Assembly: GCA_009192285.1 (NCBI GenBank)
Contig: CM018603.1
Coordinates: 186,001 to 250,000, forward strand
Reading direction: 5' to 3'
DNA length: 64,000 nt
Origin: Morchella semilibera
Taxonomy: Eukaryota > Ascomycota > Pezizomycetes > Pezizales > Morchellaceae
Of the stretch, positions 25,401 to 36,319 are shown piece after piece. A program made the position numbers and the translations under genes. The notes beneath the pieces were generated by a model that was not told where the DNA came from, made no database searches, and saw only the letters and a program-made list of their open reading frames with translations. Positions within the stretch are counted from its first letter, which is position 1, and the number at the start of each line of letters is the position of its first letter.

Positions 25401-26249
25401 TCGGATAAACTAGCGGTGCTTAGTCATGTACCTTGGGGCCGAGAACCAGGATTTAGATTAATTGAACAAGCTCAGGGAAGGAGATAAAGGATAAGGCTAG
25501 CTGACAGATTAAAAGATGCTTGTCTACCGGGAAATAAGGTGAGACTACAACTGGACCTCGTTATAGGAAACGGTGCAGCTTATGGTAAGTACAAAGCCCT
25601 TGGCGTGTTGCCTCTTAAGATCTTACTGCAGGGTCTTTCTTACGGCGAGGTGTAGAGTAGCTGTATACTGTATGTAAGCCTACTCTACGGATAGATGCGG
25701 CCAAGATCAAGCAAGAGCTTGGTACTACTTATATCTCGCATGTCATGGCAAGGTTCCCTGCAGTTATCGCATGAAGCCCCAGTCGTATATATCTGTTTCA
25801 CTATGTTTGTTTGCATGTGACCGGTAACAAAACCCCCCAGGACGTGAATGTGAGTGATAGTTCGTGATAACTACAGTACCAAAGAAGCGGGTGTATCCAC
25901 TACATAAGTACCTTGTCTGTCAGAATACCATGACTACGGCATTACTACAGTATAATGGCTAAGGTTCTGGGGTTATTCACGGTATGGTACCTATCACACC
26001 CTTTGGTACTATATCTAAGTAGTGGTTACTACATGCATGTACTGTATCTAGTACGTACCGCCCGAAACGGACTAAGCCCTTGCATGCACTCCTCGGTAGG
26101 GTAGACCGGCATCGGATAGGCAAATTATATACACTTATTATACGTTAAAGTAAGGAGTATACATACATACATACATGTATATACATACATAAGTGACAAA
26201 AATTTTGTGGGAGAGGGCTCATAAGGATAAGCCTTTCTCCAAGTGCTCT
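22451..26249. other. Intergenic region, gene poor
   Basis: No convincing gene is present. It contains a C run near 23271-23290, CT-rich tracts at 23550-23600, TACATGTA sites at about 23081, 23232 and 26171, and GAGTGAT-motif copies at 25016 and 25852. Short open frames at 23929-24261 and 25200-25487 lack any recognisable feature. Confidence 0.45.
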
Positions 26250-26313
26250 GCTCTGACTCGGAGCTGAACCGAGGATTACTAGTGCTGCGCCTTACCAACT
26301 TGGCCACCAGAGC
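26250..26313 (-). pseudogene. tRNA-Thr (AGU)-like relic
   Basis: Read on the minus strand, the acceptor GCTCTGG pairs with TCAGAGC, the D arm is GCCAAGTTGGTAAGGC, the anticodon loop is CTAGTAA (anticodon AGT), and the T arm is CTCGG-TTCAGCT-CCGAG. At 64 nt it is about eight bases short: the 3' half of the anticodon stem and the variable loop are missing, so it should not fold as a functional tRNA. Confidence 0.75.
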
Positions 26314-27535
26314 TCGTGTAACAAGTATAAGCATCCTTTTACTACTTATTTTCATTGATTCTTCGATCTATACTTCGGTATGGGGACAGTACAGCATTGA
26401 AACAGAGTTTTAGATCCTTACTATGGCTAAATCATCATAATTAGGCATAGTCACTCTTTTGATACCCTCCCGCCAAGGTTTCGAAGATCCCCCCAGAGTC
26501 CTTAGTGTGTACCCTGTACAGTGTTGTTTTTTACAGCAAGGTTTTTCTTATATATAGCGAGGTTTCTTATAATGATCGATATAATAACTACTTAATTTAA
26601 TACAAAAAGGAAGGAGGAAAAGAAATAAAAACTTCGTTATCTACACAGGCTGTTTTCGCATATTTTGTAGCTTTGCCCCGGCACTATAGATGAGATGGGA
26701 AACAGAGGTACCACGGGGCGAAATGCTTTCACGATGTCTGTGTTATATAGGGTCTACGCTAGTAACTATATATATAACCAGAAGGATTGCGAAAGAACTT
26801 GATATCGACTATCCAATGAGCATATCAAGTGGGGGATTCTTCGATACTCTGAAGTTGTACGAGTGATAGCTCATGATCATTTCCCGACATTATTTATTTA
26901 TAGATATCATTACCCGATAGCGTAATAAAGCGTAGCGTAACGAGTTTGAATCAACTGCTCGCCATAGACTACGTGTACCCCCATAAAGAATATAACTTGG
27001 AATTCAGCAGTACAGGAAGGTATTGTTACATTTACCTAGATGTGGCCGTAGGTATAATACATGTATGTCTAGCCTATATATGACTTAGGCACTCCCCCTA
27101 GCTGCATTCGGCTGTTTTCGGTGTCCACTAGTTTAGTCGAGGGGTAGGTACATATATTGCCAATGTATGACACCTAGAGACTAGAGGCTCCAAGGAGACC
27201 GACTGACACCAATAGAAGGGATGTGACCTCATGTGGAGGTTATCCACTTGGTGGAGTGGAAGAATTTCAGGCAGGGGGGAAACTATCTAGTATTCTAAAC
27301 TTGAAACACTTAGGTTAGGAGCCCTCGCAAGAGCATAGGGTGTTGAATGTTTCTTCATGGAATAAGTGCGTTAGGTAAGTATTTTGATTTTAATACTAAT
27401 TATCTATGTGTTGGTATTTATATCATCCCTAGAGTTAAAATGGTAGACATGCCGATGCGGATGAATCCTTCAGATCGTCCATACAGAACCTCTAAATTCC
27501 CTAAGTTCGGGGAGATCACACAACCAATACTCTAA
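26314..27535. other. Intergenic region
   Basis: No gene is seen. A GAGTGAT-motif copy lies at 26861-26878 and a TACATGTA at about 27058. Confidence 0.45.
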
Positions 27536-28198
27536 TCACCCTTCATGAATGCACGGTTGCTCTACATATGTTTCACCGTTCCATTCCCGTATCGGCAGCG
27601 TAGGGCAAAAATGCACCTTCTCCATGATATGATTAGCAGGCCCATCCTCTTCCAGATCTTCCTCCGCGGACTCATATCCAGAGCTGTCGTCACAGGTACA
27701 GAACTCCTCATTTGCCTCTGGATAGTCCTCCCCAATATCTACCAGGCTGTAACTCCACTTCGGCTTCTCACAAGTAGAACACTTCGCTCGCAGCTTGAGA
27801 ACATTTCTCGAAAGAGGTGTGGAGATTGCTGCATCCAAGAGCGCAACGATGATGGCTCGGGACTCTTTAGGCTCGAGGTTGATATCGTCTGGGATCTTGG
27901 AGGTATCATGTAGAATCTCCGAAATATCGCTCGGAGCTTCAGGGGCTTCGGGAGCTCCGGAGGAGCAGGCCGAGGAGTCTGGAGAAGTTGGATCGTCTTC
28001 AAATACATTCTTAGCAATTAGCTCAAGCGCGGTACTCGCGAATACCCATGCTCGTTCTTGCAGGGTATTAAAAGATGCCTTGGTGACATCTAAGGGGCAA
28101 AATTGTTTTGGCGTAATATCGGCGATGTTCGTGGCGAGATGATTGGAACGCGCGTCGACGTTAAGATCATTATTTGGATTGTTTTGTGGAGTATTCAT
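27536..28198 (-). CDS. Acidic orphan protein with Cys pairs
   Basis: This is a single-exon frame of 220 residues from the ATG at 28198 (a TTG lies 12 bases further upstream). I do not recognise the family. The product is acidic, with Pro/Glu/Ala segments (GAPEAPEAPSD) and a C-terminal part holding KCSTC and CTC motifs that could bind metal, an acidic stretch (SAEEDLEED), then ANHIMEKVHF. The last block resembles the tail of the orphan gene at 2335-3194. There is no signal peptide or membrane helix. It stands alone between long intergenic stretches. The uninterrupted frame with normal composition makes a real gene likely; function is unknown. Confidence 0.6.
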   Translation of the reverse strand: MNTPQNNPNNDLNVDARSNHLATNIADITPKQFCPLDVTKASFNTLQERAWVFASTALELIAKNVFEDDPTSPDSSACSSGAPEAPEAPSDISEILHDTSKIPDDINLEPKESRAIIVALLDAAISTPLSRNVLKLRAKCSTCEKPKWSYSLVDIGEDYPEANEEFCTCDDSSGYESAEEDLEEDGPANHIMEKVHFCPTLPIREWNGETYVEQPCIHEG

Positions 28199-29654
28199 GG
28201 TGATTGGCAATTAAGTGTCTTTTGATGTATATGTATATACTGGGACTGATAGACGAATTATGTATTCAAAAAGCCGAGAGGGCAGGTTAAGGAAAGAACG
28301 ATATTCCAACACTATCAGCCGCATATTCAATGAGTTATATATATTTGACGGATTTTGATTGGTACCTTTCTATGCCTAGGAGCCTTTTAATTATAATCTA
28401 CTAGTAATATTGTGGAAGATGACGTACTAGGAAACCTTTCGATAGCCCTAACCCTACAGTGGTGCCCTAACCATTGAATGGAATCGATAAGCACGAGATC
28501 GAGAAAAACACGGAGAAGAGGGACCTAAGAGTGACGGATACAGGAATAGAAAATCGACTTTATGCCTAGATTCTGTTATAATAATCTTCCGGTACTCAAT
28601 ATATTAATTAAGTACTTTGGGCAGTGAGTACCCTAGCTATAGCTTTCTATATACCCTTACTTGAAGACATGTCTTTGAGGCACATAAGGGGTCTCTGGAA
28701 CTTTATTCGTCGCTGACTCGAAGTTGTTTAGATATAATATATTAATAGGGTGGGTCTACTTATAGCTAAACTTGAGGTAGATAGGGACATTAACAAGATA
28801 TTCTTCCGCCTTTCATTTCTTGCTGGGCTATATTTTGTTGCCCTTGAGATTTCTCGAGGCCCTCCGAGCATAGCAGTACCGGATATTGAACTCATGATCA
28901 AAGGCCCTCAAACCTCGCCTCGAGCTCCCTTGTGGACCACACTGCCCTAGAGGTAATACGGCCAAGGGGCGCATAGGCTAGTGTTTACAGAAGGTAACGT
29001 TCTAGGTCTATAAAAATACAGTGCATTGAGCCCTCTAGAGAATGTGTAAGATATTTGGAGATCTATTCTCTCTCATACATAAATATCATGTGATCTCGAT
29101 TTTTGGTGAGCATGAGGGTAAGTAGAGTAGTTCGCCGCGCTTATCAGTCTTTGGAGAACTTAGGTATGCTATAAAATTCGCACGTTACTGCTAGATAGGG
29201 CGAGAGAGACTTTTCAAACTTACATATCCTCCAGCTACCTTAAGACTATGTTAGAATTAACCAGTCTGTAGGCGTTGTGGGATGAGGTCCAAAAATAGAT
29301 TGAGAAGGTCTTAGGTTAGGTAATCGACGGAAATGATCAACCAGCGAGGAATGTCAAGAGGGAGGAATGCTAGAACAAAGGGCAGATGAAACAAATATTC
29401 GGCCTGGTGACGTTGCTGTTTTCGGAGGGCAAAAAATCGGCCATCACGTCTCAGGTATAAAAAGGCAGGATATCCGAAAACGTAATTAATTCCGTTTCTA
29501 GACCACTAGGAATACCGCCGGGCCGAAAGCGTTTCTTCCGAATCCGTCGTAACTTTCTAGCTATATAGCTTCATCTCTCGCATTCACATTTCCTATTCTT
29601 CACCATTCGTTCGTTTTATCCACTCGTTACACATCGATTGATAGCTTCCAAACT
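28199..29654. other. Intergenic region with a promoter
   Basis: No gene is supportable. A good TATA box (tataaaaagg, 29456-29465) lies about 190 bases before the ATG of the Thr-rich GPI protein. Telomere-like ccctaaccctac occurs near 28447. Confidence 0.45.
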
Positions 29655-30190
29655 ATGCATTTCCATACCGCCCTTCTCCTCCTCACCGCTGCCCTTACTG
29701 GCGGCGCAACAGCCAATATTTTGGTTCGATCCGTCACTGCGACGACAACCCTCATCTATCTCACCCCTACTACCACTCCAACGCTCATGATTTACCCAAC
29801 TTGGACCAAGAATTTTACCATGATTACATACCCTGGCACCGGGACAATTCGTACTAGTATGAACCACACAATGACCACGTCCCACAACACTACTAGTGTG
29901 ATTATCAAGCCGACTCAGTCGCAAAAGTAAGCCTTTCTCGCCTAACCAGAGTGCTATGAATGCGAGGTGATACTAATTGTAACTTTAGTACAACGGTAAC
30001 AAGAACTGTCTGCGACCAGCAGAACCACTGTAGTGTCATAGTAACCATCGGTCCAACTGTGGCGGCAACTGGGGCTGGTACGGGGGTGGTGCAGCCCACA
30101 ATGACGCCGTATACTAGCGGTATCGGCCATGTTGTGGCTAGTAGCGGGTTGGTTGTAGCGGCCTTGTGTGGGGCTATGCTGTTATTGTGA
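29655..30190 (+). CDS. Small Thr-rich GPI-anchored surface protein
   Basis: Exons 29655-29926 and 29989-30190 join in phase 2 (aa|t) to 157 residues. The intron has a gtaagc donor, an actaatt branch site and a tttag acceptor. The signal peptide (MHFHTALLLLTAALTGGATA) is followed by a Thr/Ser-rich mature part with several N-glycosylation sequons (NFT, NHT, NTT), one Cys pair in TVCDQQNHC, and a hydrophobic tail (GLVVAALCGAMLLL) typical of GPI addition. No catalytic domain is present. It is most likely a glycosylated wall or plasma-membrane protein of unknown role. A TATA box lies upstream at 29456. Confidence 0.8.
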
Positions 30191-30890
30191 TCATGGGGTA
30201 AGGGGGTGTTTTTTTTGTCTTGGAGATTAATTAATACTTGCGTTTGGTTTATAGTTTTGTTTCAAAAATCTCTATGTAGCTTTCTGTTGGCGATATGTAG
30301 GAAATAATCGGGAAGCCCTTCCACCGTGGTGTAATGCCTGTTTTTATCGAAATAAGAGATTTCTTGAGCCCTAAGTGAATGTACCAAGTTAGCCCAAGCT
30401 TGTAGGTACAAGATCTTACAAAATTATCTAGTGATTGCTAGGTGGAATTTTGCTTGAGAAAAGGCGTATGGGTGTCTCCTGTCCAAGGTACTTTGCAGAA
30501 GGGATGAATTAGAGTTGCAGAAGTTATGGTGAATTTTGATTTATTTCACTGCTAGGACCTGAAATCCCAGGAGTTTACGCTCAACCTCGACTTCCTATAA
30601 GCTGCTATTAAATTTATACAAGCAGTAAGTATGAACCAATTTCTCTGCTACCGGTTCTACCGCATATTCTGCCCAATGATCTCCCATAGAAATCCGTCTT
30701 CCGACCCACACTCATCGGCGACATTCAAATATGCTGGAAGATGCAACAACCAGCAACGAATACCCATCTATCATCCACAGACTCCTTTTCGCGACTCATC
30801 CATCTTCAGTTTGGACCCATCCAGCCACCGAAACGACTACCCCCATAATCTGTGATCGGGCCACTGACCAAATAAAAAGAAAGGTCTTTA
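30191..30890. other. Intergenic 3' region
   Basis: This spacer lies between convergent genes and holds their 3' UTRs. I see no other feature. Confidence 0.4.
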
Positions 30891-32404
30891 TTAAGCCATG
30901 CCAACTACACCCGACGCACAATAGTCTGACACCCACTCCCATCCAACCTTCAATAAGCCGTCTTTGATCTTTGATGTCACCTCTTGGACCCTCCACCATG
31001 CGTCTCTGACACTCTCACACTCAACCACAGCAGATCTCCGGCCTTCCGGATCGTCATTGATTGTGACGCTAATCAAGTAATTGTTTTTACCACCCCACCA
31101 AGCGATAACGTTCTCCTTATCCACTGGGTACCTAACACCTCCCTCTCCAATTACGGCTTCCTCTAAACCAGTAAATTTGACGATACGGGTAGCTCCACAC
31201 TCTGCGATTCGACTGGCAACGTAATAGTCCATCCGAACTATCGCCTGGTCCGCCCAGTTAACACTGGCAGTAAACCTTCCTGAAAATGGATTCTTTTTGG
31301 TGGAAGTGTTTACGGCTGCAAAAAAGGCATGTGCCTGAGCCGAGTGCACAAATATGAGAAGACATGTTCCCCGGTAAGGATACGGTATAATACGTTCAAG
31401 TGCACCCTGAGTAACACAAGCGAGAAGTGCAGGAAGGGAGAAGTTGGGTCCGAGATTGACAATGTAGATCGCGCGCCGCTTGGTACGCGAGTCACTGACC
31501 AAACGGTCTGTTGTGATGCGGGGCGCAGTGTACCATGGAGAGGGCCTAGCGACCATCGCTGGGGTAGTGCGGGGTATTGGAAGATTGACTATTGCATTTC
31601 CATTCCTGGGAACCACAGCGGGAGCGTTTTTCAACGGGTTACGGTGCAAAATAGTCCGTGGGCCCAAAGGTACCGGATGAGTATTAGTTTGCTTTTTGTC
31701 CGCCGCAAGTTCCGTCGCCAACTTAGTTCCAGAGTGCCCTTCTTCGGCTTCAGTGTGGTATTGACCACCATTGGCAGATACCCTTTCTCTGTCCGTGATC
31801 CTTCCCGCAAGTATTAACTTCAGACAATCCACCTTTGTTTCCAAGTCCATGATCCTCTCCTGGGCGGCGACCAATTTTTCTTCTAGTTCTCGACCTACCT
31901 TTGCCTCCCCCCTTTTTTTAAAATTTTGTTCATCCACTATTCCATTGATTGGTTTGACTTTAGCCTCTAGCTCGGCTATTCTCTTTGCCATCTTTGCCAT
32001 ATCCTCTTTGTATCGTTCGGACAGAGTAGCCCTGTAAGTAGCCATCATTTCTTCGTACGTTTTCTCGATCGACTTTCTCGCTTGCTCATGCAGTTCTCCC
32101 TCGTTACTGAGTTCGTGGTTCAGCGCCTCCCAGTTGCTGCGTTTCACGATGATCAGATCAGACAAAGAGATCCCATCAAACGAGTGCTGAACAAGGCTTG
32201 AGAAACGCTTGTAAGTTAAAGACGACTCGTCCTCATCAGAGTTGAAGTTGAAGCTGTTGGTAGAGGAGCGACTAGAGACTTCAGAAGGTGCAAGCTCCGA
32301 CGGGATTTGAAGCTTCGGTTCGTGCTATAGATTGTTAGCTTGAAACACCCTCCGCTCCAGCATAAAAGACTACGTCATGGAGAGAGCTATACTATATGAG
32401 CCAT
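30891..32404 (-). CDS. Coiled-coil protein with divergent RRM-like folds
   Basis: Exon 30891-32324 is open throughout. A plausible 12-nt first exon (32393-32404, MAHI) joins it across a 68-nt intron with a gctaac branch site and ctatag acceptor, giving about 481 residues. The start is the weakest part. The N-terminal third is a Ser-rich segment and a charged coiled coil (ERYKEDMAKMAKRIAELEAKV, RELEEKLVAAQERIMDLETKV). About residue 285 begins RRAIYIVNL, an RNP2-like strand, followed by an RRM-like pattern ending TASVNWADQAIVRMDYYVASRI. A second such unit (LISVTINDD...VVECESVRDAWWRVQEV) closes the protein. The layout parallels the gene at 33906-35306. It is inferred to be RNA-binding-like; no named family is certain. 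Confidence 0.7.
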
Positions 32405-33168
32405 GATGTGGAATCCTAAACCACCAGAACACTGGTCTCTTGGCCTTTGACGTTGACTATCTGTGTAGGTATCAGACGATGTGAGGTGACGTTGGTTGGT
32501 TGCTGCTAGATGAGAGATTATGACGCGGGAAAACAGGAGAGCACTTTTTACATACATGTACTTTCAAGCAGCGATATGCAATGCCAAGAACCTAAAAGCG
32601 CCTCACGTTGACAGCTGCACAAACATTTAATAGGTGTGCCTCTTAGAAAAGTTGATTAATAGAGATTTTTTTAAAGTGGACTATGTAGTTTTAGGGCAGT
32701 ATCTGATTATAAGTATTTCGTCAAAACCTCCAGCTTATCCTACATGTAGTTTAAACTACTATGTATATTGACCGAGTGATATTTTATGATCACACAAGAA
32801 GTGCTTGAATTCCGTAAAGATGTATGGACAAGACCTCTGCTGTAAATACCTGTGATATATTTCGAAGAAATCAATTTCTGAATCTACCTCAAGATACCTG
32901 AAATACGATACACCAGATGGCATATTTATACAGAGGGACATGAATTGCAAAATTCATATGTACCTCCAAAGTATTGAAAATAGCATGTAGCTAAGTATTC
33001 CGGGACTAATACATATTTCCAACCCTCAGCTGCTAAGGAGATAGAAAGATAAGTAAGTCATTTGGCCCGTGATTCGTTAAATTATCTGTCTAACTACGAA
33101 ACAAATTCCCTAAATACGCATAAATTTGATCGGACAAGCGAAGGTCGAGAGTGGACTCAGCCGGGTGC
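32405..33168. other. Intergenic region
   Basis: No gene is seen. It holds TACATGTA sites at about 32550 and 32741 and a GAGTGAT-motif copy at 32774-32791. Confidence 0.4.
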
Positions 33169-33600
33169 CTAAAAGTCGTCCATCCAACTCTCAAGAAATT
33201 CCTCATCATGCAACTGTACCGTATCCAGGGGGTAACTCCTAGTAGGACCCCCGCCTGAGGTTGGCTCCGGTAGGACTTGTCCCATGTTCATAGGCTGTAA
33301 AGCATTCTCTCCTAGCCTGATCCCAGGCCCATTTGCAACCTTAGTTTCCATTCTGCTTAACAATGGCCTCTGTGGGGTCAGAACTCCAGAACCTAGCATA
33401 TCCTGGGCTTGGTCCCTACTACCAAGTCCAGAGATCCTAAGCATTTTATTAGTCTTTTTACTATATTATATATTGAAGATGTACATTACCTGTGTTTTGC
33501 AATTTTATTGGGGGCCCCAGGAAGTATAATTTCGTTGTTAAAGGATGAAGGGAAATCCCCGGAACTAGTGATCCTGTTAGATAATACTCCCTCTAATGTG
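33169..33600 (-). pseudogene. Orphan exon pair, possible gene fragment
   Basis: An open frame at 33169-33444 ends in an acidic tail (DEEFLESWMDDF). It can be joined to a short upstream open stretch (about 33509-33600) across an intron with gtaatg donor, actaat branch site and cttag acceptor (removing about 33435-33508). No full N-terminal part or start is visible, and upstream stops close the frame. It could be the remains of a regulator-like gene, a badly resolved small gene, or chance. It lies between the two RRM-like genes. Confidence 0.3.
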
Positions 33601-33905
33601 AGATACTAAGATAACCCGGATTCTTACCCTGGGCGAAGAGAGCCTATTCTCAAGGATGGATTAGGTTGCAATATATTCACTTTAACAATGGAACATCTAG
33701 ACGGTTGGCCGAAACTTATCAGCTCTTTGAAATAAAATTTAAGAGCCAGCTGCTATGAATAAAACGTACTGTGAATCGGTCAAATTTGCATCTTTTTTTG
33801 GCCCCAATTCTCTGGGTGAAATCATCCCATCCTGGTAACTATATCCAATTGTTAATACGAAGAAAATGGGGTAAATATTAAAGAAAAAGAAGATTTCTCT
33901 TTGCC

Positions 33906-35306
33906 CTACGTTTTTCTGTTCGGGGCAAGTTCAGTGGAAAGGCGAGGGCCTTTTTCTAAAACTGATTTTGACATGGCATCAATTATTTGGCTGCGACTGT
34001 TTTCTGCTGCCCCAATACAAAGTTGAGTTACTGGCTCCAAAAAATGTGGAGAGTAGTCACAAGGCGTATGAGATAGACTCGTGAAACAAACCCTACTTGG
34101 ACTCGCTGGAATATATGGGAGGAAGGCCTCTTTTGCGAGAGAAAAGGAGATTTCCCGATCATCGTCATCAGTGTCGCTCCCTTCTGCCTCCGAATGTTTA
34201 ATGATGCCGCGGAAATTAACAAGCTCGCCAGCAGTAATGGAAGAATCCATACCGCTCTCTGGCGAACCCTCGTGGATGTAGTTTCTTGCTTCAATTATAA
34301 CAGGGGCCCCTCCTCTGCCAGAAGATATTACCTCAGCCGGGTTACGCTTTGAAATATTGTGCCAACCAAGATTCTCTATGGGGTTGTCGGTAGGACTTTT
34401 GGAGTATTTGACCATCTTGCCGTCGGCACCGGAGAACGCTTTCTGGGAGGTGAGATAGGCCTTGACCATCACAGCATCACGTATCGAACAGAAACGGATC
34501 GTCGTTACAGATTCTTTAGCCGATGCCAAAGCCGTGAGGTGGCATGATTCAACTTTCTGTACTCACAAAGATAGATGTTAGATTCGAATGTGACAGTAAC
34601 AAACAAAATATTGAGAACAGACCAGCTCAGCAGCAAGATAGCTTAAAACAACTCTGAGCTCTTTAGGCTCTATCCCGGGAGTGATTGTTAGACTCCTTGT
34701 GGCCCCTTCCTTTTCAATCTCGTAGGGGACATTGCAATAACCTCCTTCATCTCCAGTAATAAACACCCCGTCAGTCTTCCCAGGACCGACCCACGGCTTA
34801 ACTATCACATGAGGGATACGTCTAAAGAGGTAATGAGCATCAGAACCAGGGGAGGTGTAAATACACTCGTGCTGTGAGCCACCAATAGTATGACCGGGTG
34901 GTAATCTCTTGCCGAGGAAGAACCCATGCTTAGAAACATACGAGAGATACTCCTTTGAAGAAATTGGCGTTACAAATGTAACCAGAGCAATTGTGCAAGG
35001 CACACCTCCTGCCCCGTGCGTGGGGAACATTCTATAGCAGCGTATTCCTCCAACGGCGAAAAAGGAACTCATCAGTTCTACCCCACTCAAAGGAGAAGGT
35101 AGATTAGTGACGATGATTGTCTGGGCTGGGGGGACAGTCGAGACTCTATCCGTGCTCTCGTTCAGGTGTACAGCAAGACGCAAATCGTCATAGATGCCCC
35201 TGTTTCCCTTAAATGCTGTTCTGTATTTGTCCCAGGCAGTAGCTCTTTCCATCACATCACTAAGGTAGTCACTCTCAGTTGGGATGAAGGCTCCTGAGTC
35301 GTTCAT
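33906..35306 (-). CDS. Divergent RRM-like protein
   Basis: Exons 34623-35306 and 33906-34556 join in phase 0 to 444 residues. The intron has a weak gtctgt donor, a ctaac branch site and a gtacag acceptor. After a short acidic start comes QTIIVTNLPSPLSGVELMSSFF with TIALVTFVTPISSKEYLSYV, an RRM-like beta-alpha-beta arrangement with an RNP2-type strand. A second unit is split by the intron (RSLTITPGIEPKELRVVLSYL, then TTIRFCSIRDAVMVKAYL), which supports the join. The rest is Ser/Asp-rich and low complexity (SEAEGSDTDDDDRE). It shares layout with the gene at 30891, suggesting an old tandem duplication. It is probably an RNA-binding or RNA-binding-derived protein; RNP1 aromatic residues are not clear. 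Confidence 0.75.
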
Positions 35307-36319
35307 AGTGGAAGCAGCGGCGGTGCTTTGGGAGAGGGTGATTGGGTGAATGTTGGTTTGATTTAGCTGGATGGTAGTGGTGTGTAGTGGTCTGTCCTAG
35401 TAGCGTGTTTGTTTTGGCTCCAAACCTTAACTCCAGCAATGTAAAGTCCAACAAACTTCAAATCTACATGCACTACATGTACGTACTCATGCGCATGCTA
35501 GAGCTACACTTTACCACTCAGTAAAACTACATGTACATGTAAGTTATGTACATGTAGTTAAGTACATAATTAAGCACATACATGTACTTATATACATACA
35601 TGTAGACTTAAGTATATATTAATATTCAAGCAAAGGATCAACTGTGCACTACTCCGTATAAAGCACATATACATGTATGTAAAGCCCCTACCCAAAGGTT
35701 TTCGTGAAAGCCTAAGAGTATGTTGAGTGGTGAAACCTATACAAATCTATAGCTATATATATACCTAGCAATGGGTTCTCCACTAAGGTGTTTTGTTGCA
35801 CCTTAACCGCTCCTTTTTACCAATTCAAAAATGTGCAAGGGGCTTCTCTCTGTTCATCGTTATAATTAATTGTGTTGTGGTTCTACACTTTGAACCTGGG
35901 TCCACCTAGTTTGGGTGGTAATCGGCCCTTTCACGAAAACTTTTGGGTAGGGACTACATGTACTTACACAAAATTCACTCATTGTCAATACATGTAGTGA
36001 ATTAATGGTAGAAATTTTTTTATATGTGTGGAGTAATTGCATGTTTACATATAAACACAGGATACTTGTAGTATATCTGATCTGGAGCACAATCTTGCAA
36101 ACATGTAGCGCTCTTGATGCGGAGCTTGAGATAAAAATACATGTACTGTAACTACAAGTATTAGTAATAATTGCTTGAGGGTTGCAACGCTTACCACCAA
36201 TATGTAACTAAGGGTTTGATAACAACAGGGCTAGGGCTGACGCGTTTATCCAACCCTCGCTCAGACAGTAACTTCGAGATACCTCCCCACCTGGCAAAAC
36301 TCCAGAGGTGTTCCTTGCC
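35307..36319. repeat. Intergenic region with TACATGTA cluster
   Basis: Ten TACATGTA palindromes lie between about 35472 and 36140, seven of them within 35470-35680, separated by AT-rich sequence. The region separates the divergent RRM-like gene and APC2, so it contains both promoters. I see no gene. Confidence 0.6.
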
